The notes under the pieces were generated by a model. The model was given only the letters and a program-made list of their open reading frames with translations, had not been told where the DNA came from and searched no databases. Positions 57,971 to 64,000 of a DNA stretch of 64,000 bases are shown here, one piece after another (the first letter of the stretch is position 1; every line of letters begins with the position of its first letter). The DNA is from Omphalotus guepiniiformis (lineage: Eukaryota > Basidiomycota > Agaricomycetes > Agaricales > Omphalotaceae), in assembly GCA_028554645.1 (NCBI GenBank), contig JAQOOI010000074.1:124001-188000 (forward strand), read 5' to 3'. A program made the position numbers and the translations under genes.

Positions 57971-59485
57971 CTAATCACAACAACTACACCCCTCCTCCTC
58001 CTCCTCCTCCCCAGCACGCGCAGTGGTAATGGTAATAGTACTCACACGAGGATCAAGATCGAGATGTCCAGGGGTAATACTAAACGATGTCGTACTCAAT
58101 GAAGGCGGAGGGGAAAGTGAACCGAGGGTGGCGGTGGCAGTAGTAGCATTAGCATGAACGATAGCAGGAACGGCGGCAGCGGCAGGAACGGTGGCAATAG
58201 CAGGGGTACAACAATCAAGCTCGCATTCCTTGTTGTCCGGTTCGACCGGAATTACACCGATGTTGGGAGTGGGTGTGGGTGTTTTCGTGGAGCAACATTG
58301 TTTTTTGCATGCTTCTGTTGTTGTTGGGTTGGGTACTACTGCGATAGCCTGGGTGCAACATGCCTGGACGAGGGAATCGTTAGTCAAGGAAGGTAAAAAA
58401 GGAAGGAGGAAAGACTCACATCTTGACATGCGTCTCGGACGGCAGAATTGGAGCGAAGACTTGGACTAGTGATATAGTCGTGGCTGCAACATTTACTTCC
58501 TTCTTTGTTTACTGGTACACAGCAGGACTAGAAAATAATGAAAATAAACTGCAATGTATCCTGGATCCAATCACTCACCTTCACCTCCGTCATCGAACAC
58601 TGACAAACATCCGAACTCTTACATTCCTCCTTCTCACTACAACACTCACATAAATCCCTATACCTTTCCCCTTTCCCCAATTCAACATCAACATCAACAT
58701 CAACCGTAACCTTCCCAGGCCGACAACCACCACAACACCCCCCATCAAACTCCCTACTCCTAGCCCACCTACACATCTTCCACCCATCCCACCCAAACCC
58801 AACCCCCAAACCCACACAAGTCGCACCATCAACCCACCACCCCCCCTCCCAAACCCTATAAACCAAAGAACCAACAAACAACACACCCGTAATCTCTATA
58901 CACGAAAGCGAACACTGCGCCTCGGCTTGCATAGAACTACTGTTGAGTTTTTTAGCTAGGTAACGCTTGGGGAGGTAGATTAGGATCATGAGTGTTAGGG
59001 CTGATGAGGAGATGATTAGGGATGTTAGGGATGTTGTTGGGTGGGTGTGGGTGGTTAGGGTTATTGTGGAGGTTGTTAGGGTTCCGAGGGAGAGGAGGAG
59101 GAGGAGGAGGGATATACATGTTGTTGCTGTTCTTTCGATTCTACAACAAAATAAATCTCATCGATTAGCTTTGAAGTTTTTGTCGAAGGATACGAACGAA
59201 CCTCAACTCTCTCCCACTAACACCCCCCGCCGCACGACCCTCCTCACCAGGCAACGCAACACACCAAAACCTCCAAACAACCAAAATCGAAGAAATAACC
59301 TCTATACCAGATTGTATACCAAAAAACACTAAAGAGTGTGAATCTGCTTCTGAGCCGAAACCGATTGATACTCCGCCTTCGAAACCGTTGTAGATGATAC
59401 TGGCGATACTGATGGCTATAGCGTATTGTTGGAGTTTGTGGTATGAGGGGTGCGGGAGGGAGAGGTGCCACGGGAGTCTCTGCAT
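57971..59485 (-). CDS. TMEM163/CDF-like membrane protein with 25-cysteine C-terminal tail
   Basis: Exons 59485-59202, 59140-58579, 58527-58420 and 58363-57971 give 448 aa. The N-terminal ~210 residues carry about six membrane helices of the TMEM163-like cation-efflux type: IASIIYNGFEGGVSIGFG, LVFFGIQSGIEVISSILVVW, ALTLMILIYLPKRYLAKKL, CSLSCIEITGVLFVGSLVYR and WWVDGATCVGLG, with acidic residues inside helices. The tail then has clustered cysteines: FDGGCCGGC, LCECCSEKEEC, VCQC, SCC, KCC, DACQDACC, EACKKQCC, KECELDCC, and ends EEEEEEGCSCCD. The final exon reads through a possible donor (CGT|GTGAGT) but ends in one more Cys cluster, which favours it as coding. Predicted metal transporter with a metal-binding tail; substrate unknown (zinc by analogy). 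Confidence 0.85.
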
Positions 59486-59645
59486 GGTGGTGGGGTGAGT
59501 GGGGTGGTATGCGTGGGTGGGTGGGTTTGTCTTTGAGAGTTATGTATGTATGTACTTACAGTTACACGGTATCTTCTTCATGGGAATGGGAATGGGGAAT
59601 GGACGATAGATAAGAATGTCGTACTACAACTTCAAGTAATAATAT

Positions 59646-61596
59646 CTACGCCTGCACTGACAACCCCTTCAAAGCAGGTAAAACATCATAAACCAACCCT
59701 ACAATCCAAACAGTCTGTACATCATCCGAATCATCCTCATACGTAGTAACAATAACCATATGTGTCCATATCCTTCCCAGAGGACCGTTCCACCCACCAC
59801 CCCCACCAACACCACCAACACCGCCCCCACCAACACTACCGCCGCCGCCTCTCGCACTCGCACTAGTAGCACTAGTAGCACTAGTACCACCACCAAAATA
59901 CTTCCCAACTAAATCAGGTCTCGTATCCACAGCATACGAAATATACTCTGTAACATTATTCATCCAAGTACCCGGTGAAATCTCGATGAGTTCCATTGTT
60001 CCTTTGAGTGGGGTATCTGGGATCGTTGATAGTGGGTCTGCCGCGGGTATGGTATCCGCAGAGGAGGATGAGATGGAAGGCGAAGAGAGTATAGGGTTGG
60101 ATGGGTTGGATGGGTTGGATGGAAGTGAAGCTACGCGGTTTTTTGACCCGTTGAAGTTTATACCCCCAGATGTACCAGATATCGAACCAGACACAACACT
60201 CTTGCTACCCCCGCTGTTCTTGTTTTGGCTTTGGCTTTGAGCAGCGAGTTTGAGAGCGTTGGAAATTGCATTGGATGATTTTGTAGATGAGGCTCGAGGG
60301 GTTAGATGTGTTTTCGTGCTTGATTGGGTGGAAGGGGAGACGAGCGTGATACCCCTCCTATGTGTGTTCTTTCCAGGTGTCGAAGTTGACACGGACGCAT
60401 GAGATCCAGTCGAACTCGTACTACTCTTCGCCCCCGACCCAGGCTTCGGAGTCGACACAGCCGCCTTCGCCTTCGTCGTCGACGTCGCCACCGGCCTATT
60501 CCCACTAAAACTCTTCGCCATCACCGTATCATCCACAGTCGAATTCCTCTCACTCCCATCCAAATTCCCCTGTAACGCACCCACATCCTCCGTATCAATA
60601 GACGTAGTATTAATAATCGTAGCAGACCAAGCAGCTGTATACTTTGCTTGGGGTGTGTTGGGTGTTCCGCCGTAGATCATTGATAGGTCTAGGATACCTG
60701 GGTAGGTTGGGATTAGGTTTTGGAGGATGTAGCCTTGGGATGCGATCTACGAAGAGAGAGGGAGATGAGGTGTAATTGTTGGGTGGGATGGAAATCCTTA
60801 CCTTGTTCTCTTGTTTTATTTGTTGATACGGCCCAGTAACTTTATCAAGCGCAGCTTTAGCTTTCAAATACTCCTCATACTCTCCCTCCGTCAACCCTCC
60901 TTGCCCCTGGCCCTGGCCCTGCCCCTGCCGCTGGCCCCCACCAAGGCCAAATTGCCCTTCAGCCCATCCCTCCACAGTCCCAATAGACAGAGGTTCCAAA
61001 TTCTCACTCGAACCAGGTAACTTGACCCCAATATTCGTAACAACCCCATCCCCACCATCATTAACCTCTTGGTACGCCTTAACAAGCGCCGCCTGTGCAC
61101 CCGCGAGGTTCTTCATCGCTTCGTAATACGCATCGATTATAGCATCTTGTTCTGGTAAGTCGGGTAAACCATCGCTGAAGTCGATTAGGAAATCGATGTA
61201 GGTGTCTGACCAGCGGGTGTTGATGGTACTCGTTGAGGAAGGGGAAGTGGGAGTAAATGTTTTATCGACGAGTGAACTTAGAGCGGCATTTGATTCGATG
61301 GCGTTGGCTAGTCCGAATGTACTTTGTCTGCTTATTTTTACGAAACGGGTTTGAGCGGTTGAGTCGATTAGGTGGAGCATTGCTTCGAGGCTTGTTCGGA
61401 GGGAGGGTGAGTCGAAGGAAACTCCGAGTGTTATGTTTTTTCGGGGGGAGAGTCGGTGAGGGTGTGTGGTGTGTGGTGGGAGTATGGGGATGGCATGAGA
61501 TTGAGGTGGGAGGAAGAGGAATGTGAGGGAGAGGGAGAGTAAGAGTGTGATTATCTGGTTTGAAGGAATTCGGAAACCAGGAAACTTGGAGATCAT
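59646..61596 (-). CDS. secreted protein of 631 aa, unknown
   Basis: Exons 61596-60802 and 60746-59646. A cleavable signal peptide (IITLLLSLSLTFLFLPPQSHA) is followed by a region with WSDTYIDFLIDFSDGLPD, a helical segment (YYEAMKNLAGAQAALVKAY), a GQ repeat (RQGQGQGQGQGG), then a long Ser/Thr/Lys-rich stretch, an SNPSNPSNP repeat, and a more ordered end (ELIEISPGTWMNNVTEYISY, then a Gly-rich loop, then TVWIVGLVYDVLPAL). I do not recognise a family. It is probably extracellular or in the wall, with several N-glycosylation sites visible (NITL, NTTS, NNVT). Starts about 970 bp from the divergent GPI-type gene. Confidence 0.75.
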
Positions 61597-62569
61597 TATA
61601 ATCGTTGATAAGAGTCCTAGTCGACACAGGACCAGCCGATGTGTTGTGAACCAGAAAGAAGAGGGGGAGCCAGCCCCCCGTTCAGTAAGTAGTCACGTAG
61701 TGGGGAAGATGGAAAGGGCAAGTGTAAACTTTGACACCGCCCGTAAACTTATGAAGTAGCATTATGCATATTTGATGAAACAAGCTTGTCTATAGATAGA
61801 TATCTGACACAGAATGAATATTTGAATACTTGATGGGCTGTACTGTACATATGTGCTTATTTTTATAGCTTGTGACGGGGAGTATAAAGCCCGCCAGCAT
61901 TCCTTGGACACCCTTGGGGAACTGTTCCGTATACGCCGGTTTCGGTGATTACTTCTAGGAATAGGAAGAGTGCGAAGGCGGTGAAGAATCATGGCATTGG
62001 TTGCCAAGCGTGTTTTGATGTACTTGGAATGGCAGTTCCGAATCCCAGTAGCGCTGGCCAGGAGCTTTGTTTGAGTTGGTATTACATATATGTTTGACCT
62101 GCTAGTTGTATGCGCTCAAAGATTGTGCGCGACAACGACGAAAGGTAAGATATCTATGTTGAAGCTGAGAAGCTGAGTGACATCCAGTCGCGACCACAAG
62201 ACAGACGTTGGGCGCCCCGCGCCAGCGCTTATCTTCCCATCTCACTTATTCTTAACTCTTACGGACTCAAAAAGGTGATATCCTCTGATGTCCTCGTTTT
62301 CTGGGAATAATCTTACTGATTCAGAACAGGAACAAAGGAAATACATAACATCCACGCTTCCATTGACTATGATGGGGTGATCTACATCATGGGTTTTGGG
62401 TTTTGACCGGCATAGACGGTGTTCCCTCTTACATACGCAGTTATAAGTTATACAAGAATCAAAGCTAAAGTTCAAAGAGGTCTCTGCCACACCCCCAACT
62501 CGTTTCAGCCTTTCATCCGGTCATAAACGTTATACCCTCTCCTCCCCCCCAAGGCCCTTCGAACTCAGT
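61597..62569. other. divergent promoter region of two secreted-protein genes
   Basis: About 970 bp between 61596 (-) and 62570 (+). No gene seen. CT-rich just before the ATG at 62570 (ccctctcctcccccccaagg). Confidence 0.55.
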
Positions 62570-63501
62570 ATGAGATCCCTCGTTGTTCTGGTTTTCACTC
62601 TTTTCGCGGTGGTCCATGCAGGGAGTACGTATACTATCACTGCTCCTCCTAGCCTGCCAACCGCAGCCCTAGCGCCCGTCAGTACGTGTTTTTTTATCCT
62701 TCTTGAAAAAAAGCTTCCACTGAAGGACTATGTACCTCTCAGAACGTCAGGACACGGCAGAAATAAACAGTGCACAGAGCTTTTACTCTGCTTGTGTCAA
62801 TTCATGCACGGATGTCGTTCAATCTGCTGTTGTTAGCTCTCGTTTGGCGATTGATAGTTCTGATGCGTTTTGTGATGATTTTGGGGATAGACCTGGGAGT
62901 TCGAACTGTTTCGTAAGTCTTTCCCTCCCTCCCTCACTCTCTCACTCTCTTCCCCGTACTAAAATAAACAATTCTCCAGTGCGGAAACTTCATCGAAGAC
63001 CCAACAAACATCGGTTCATCCGTTTCATCATGCGCCAGCGCGTCGTGTACGGGTGTCCCAAGCGATATTCAGACGTTCCTTGACTTCCCAGATGGTTTCT
63101 TAACGACTTATATCGCAGATCTTAATTCTGTTATTTGTGATCAGAGGCAGTTTCCTGCGCAGAGTTTCACTGGGTCTGTGCAGCCTACGAATGGGGCTGC
63201 GTCGGCGTCGGCTTCTGCGAGCGGTAGTTCGTCAGCGTCGTCCGCGTCGTCGGCGTCTTCGAGTGCGAGCGCGGGGAGTTCGGCGGGTACGGGTGCAAGT
63301 GTTAGTATTACTGCTTCTTCTTCTTCTAGTGGTTCAGCTTCTTCGACTGGGAGTGCAAACGCGAGTTCTACATCTAATGCTGCGTCGTCGCCCCGTGTTG
63401 GATTTGGTGTTCCCAAGACACAGTTTTCGAACCCAATTGAGTTGGCGGTGTTGGCGGTTCTTGCTATGCCGCTTTTCGTTGCGTTTACGCGTTTGCTTTG
63501 A
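62570..63501 (+). CDS. secreted Cys-containing protein with Ser/Ala-rich stalk and GPI-type tail
   Basis: Exons 62570-62681, 62743-62912 and 62980-63501 give 267 aa. A signal peptide (MRSLVVLVFTLFAVVHAG), then a domain of about 130 residues with eight cysteines (YSACVNSC, AFCDDFG, NCFCGNFIED, SSCASASCTG, VICDQRQ), then about 70 residues almost only Ser/Ala/Gly/Thr, and a hydrophobic end (ELAVLAVLAMPLFVAFTRLL). This is the architecture of a GPI-anchored, O-glycosylated wall protein. The Cys spacing recalls small eight-Cys surface domains such as CFEM but does not match CFEM clearly. Function unknown. Confidence 0.8.
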
Positions 63502-63911
63502 TGTAGTATATTATCATACCAAAAACTTTGTTTGGGGTTTTGTCATAATAATGTAGGGAGACTTTGATTAGGACGTTTGGTACATAGGAGAATCTAGGTA
63601 GTGTTTTGGGTCGATGGTAATAAATCGTATATAGGACTTGATAATTGCAGCATTGGATCATCTTTCCGCTTAGGTCCCTGTCGTGAGAGGAGAGATTTGA
63701 CCGCGACTTGTGGCTATGTCATCAAAATCAGGTTTCATCTTCGACGCGACGTGCGTGTAGTACAGCCCCCTCAAGGTCGAATTGTTCGCGACTCCTGCTG
63801 AGCAACACTCGCAGTTTCTTCTGGGTACTGATTAAATGGATTTGCATGTCCATTCATCCTTATAGTGTCCTTCATATGCAGCAAGAAAATGCTCAAAAAT
63901 ATTCAAGATTA
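63502..63911. other. intergenic, no gene seen
   Basis: 3' flank of the GPI-type gene; nothing else recognised. Confidence 0.5.
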
Positions 63912-64000
63912 TCAAGGCTGTACACAAACCACGATGGACCCATCAAGGTCGACTGTCACTTTGATGCGACGTCCTCCGAAAGATTGAAACCAGTCACAGC
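63912..64000 (-). CDS. possible C-terminal exon of a gene beyond the right edge
   Basis: From the right edge to a TGA at 63912-63914 the minus strand reads DWFQSFGGRRIKVTVDLDG and then SIVVCVQP, which has protein-like composition (a beta-hairpin-like DLDGSIVV). Only about 29 codons are visible, so this is a weak call. Confidence 0.35.
   Translation of the reverse strand, partial: CDWFQSFGGRRIKVTVDLDGSIVVCVQP

Overview
The window is nuclear DNA of a filamentous basidiomycete, most likely an Agaricomycete. Genes are dense but broken by many short introns (about 50-65 nt, GT-AG with a few GC-AG). The protein set also fits: WOPR regulators, a beta-arrestin-like protein of the mushroom type, a Get5 homologue, a GH18 chitinase, and secreted Ser/Ala-rich wall proteins. 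Exon joins were worked out by hand from phase, splice signals and protein family continuity. There is no transcript evidence. No rRNA, tRNA or CRISPR was recognised.

Layout. 1-348: C-terminus of an unrecognised protein. 0.7-2.1 kb: intracellular LysM protein. 5.1-5.9 kb (-): glycolipid transfer protein. 6.2-6.9 kb (+): GAF-type free methionine-R-sulfoxide reductase. 7.0-10.1 kb (-): cysteinyl-tRNA synthetase with a probable mitochondrial leader. 11.6-17.6 kb: two WOPR (Gti1/Pac2) regulators, A and B, separated by a small terminal-inverted-repeat element. 18.2-24.4 kb: gene-poor, with an AT-rich, decayed Helitron/PIF1-type helicase at its left end. 24.4-25.6 kb (-): Get5-like protein. 26.4-28.2 kb (+): GH18 chitinase with a GPI-like tail. 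28.4-31.4 kb (-): tandem pair of acetoin/butanediol dehydrogenase-like SDRs, each with a presequence-like N-terminus. 34.9-36.5 kb (-): arrestin-like protein. 37.8-40.0 kb (+): DUF4139/4140 'mucoidy inhibitor'-like protein. 40.2-41.4 kb (+): Vps3844-like ER/vacuolar protein.

The 3' two thirds of the Vps3844-like gene plus about 0.9 kb downstream recurs, inverted and decayed, at 49.1-50.8 kb. The two arms flank a third WOPR gene (C, 47.5-48.7 kb) and its gene-free 5 kb upstream region. Next to the decayed arm lies a pseudogene fragment of a SNF2/LSH-type remodeller, cut off inside the Walker A motif. From 53.7 kb on come a small 67-aa gene, a membrane-anchored glutaredoxin-like protein without its catalytic cysteine, a TMEM163/CDF-like membrane protein with an extraordinary 25-cysteine tail, a secreted 631-aa unknown, and a secreted GPI-type protein.

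Most interesting: (1) three WOPR paralogues within 37 kb that share a C-terminal motif outside the DNA-binding domain; (2) the cysteine-cluster tail on the TMEM163-like protein; (3) the inverted duplication around WOPR C; (4) the Cys-less secretory-pathway glutaredoxin. I see no operon-like defence or biosynthetic system. The best candidate for something undescribed is the local WOPR family together with the metal/redox-type membrane genes at the right end.
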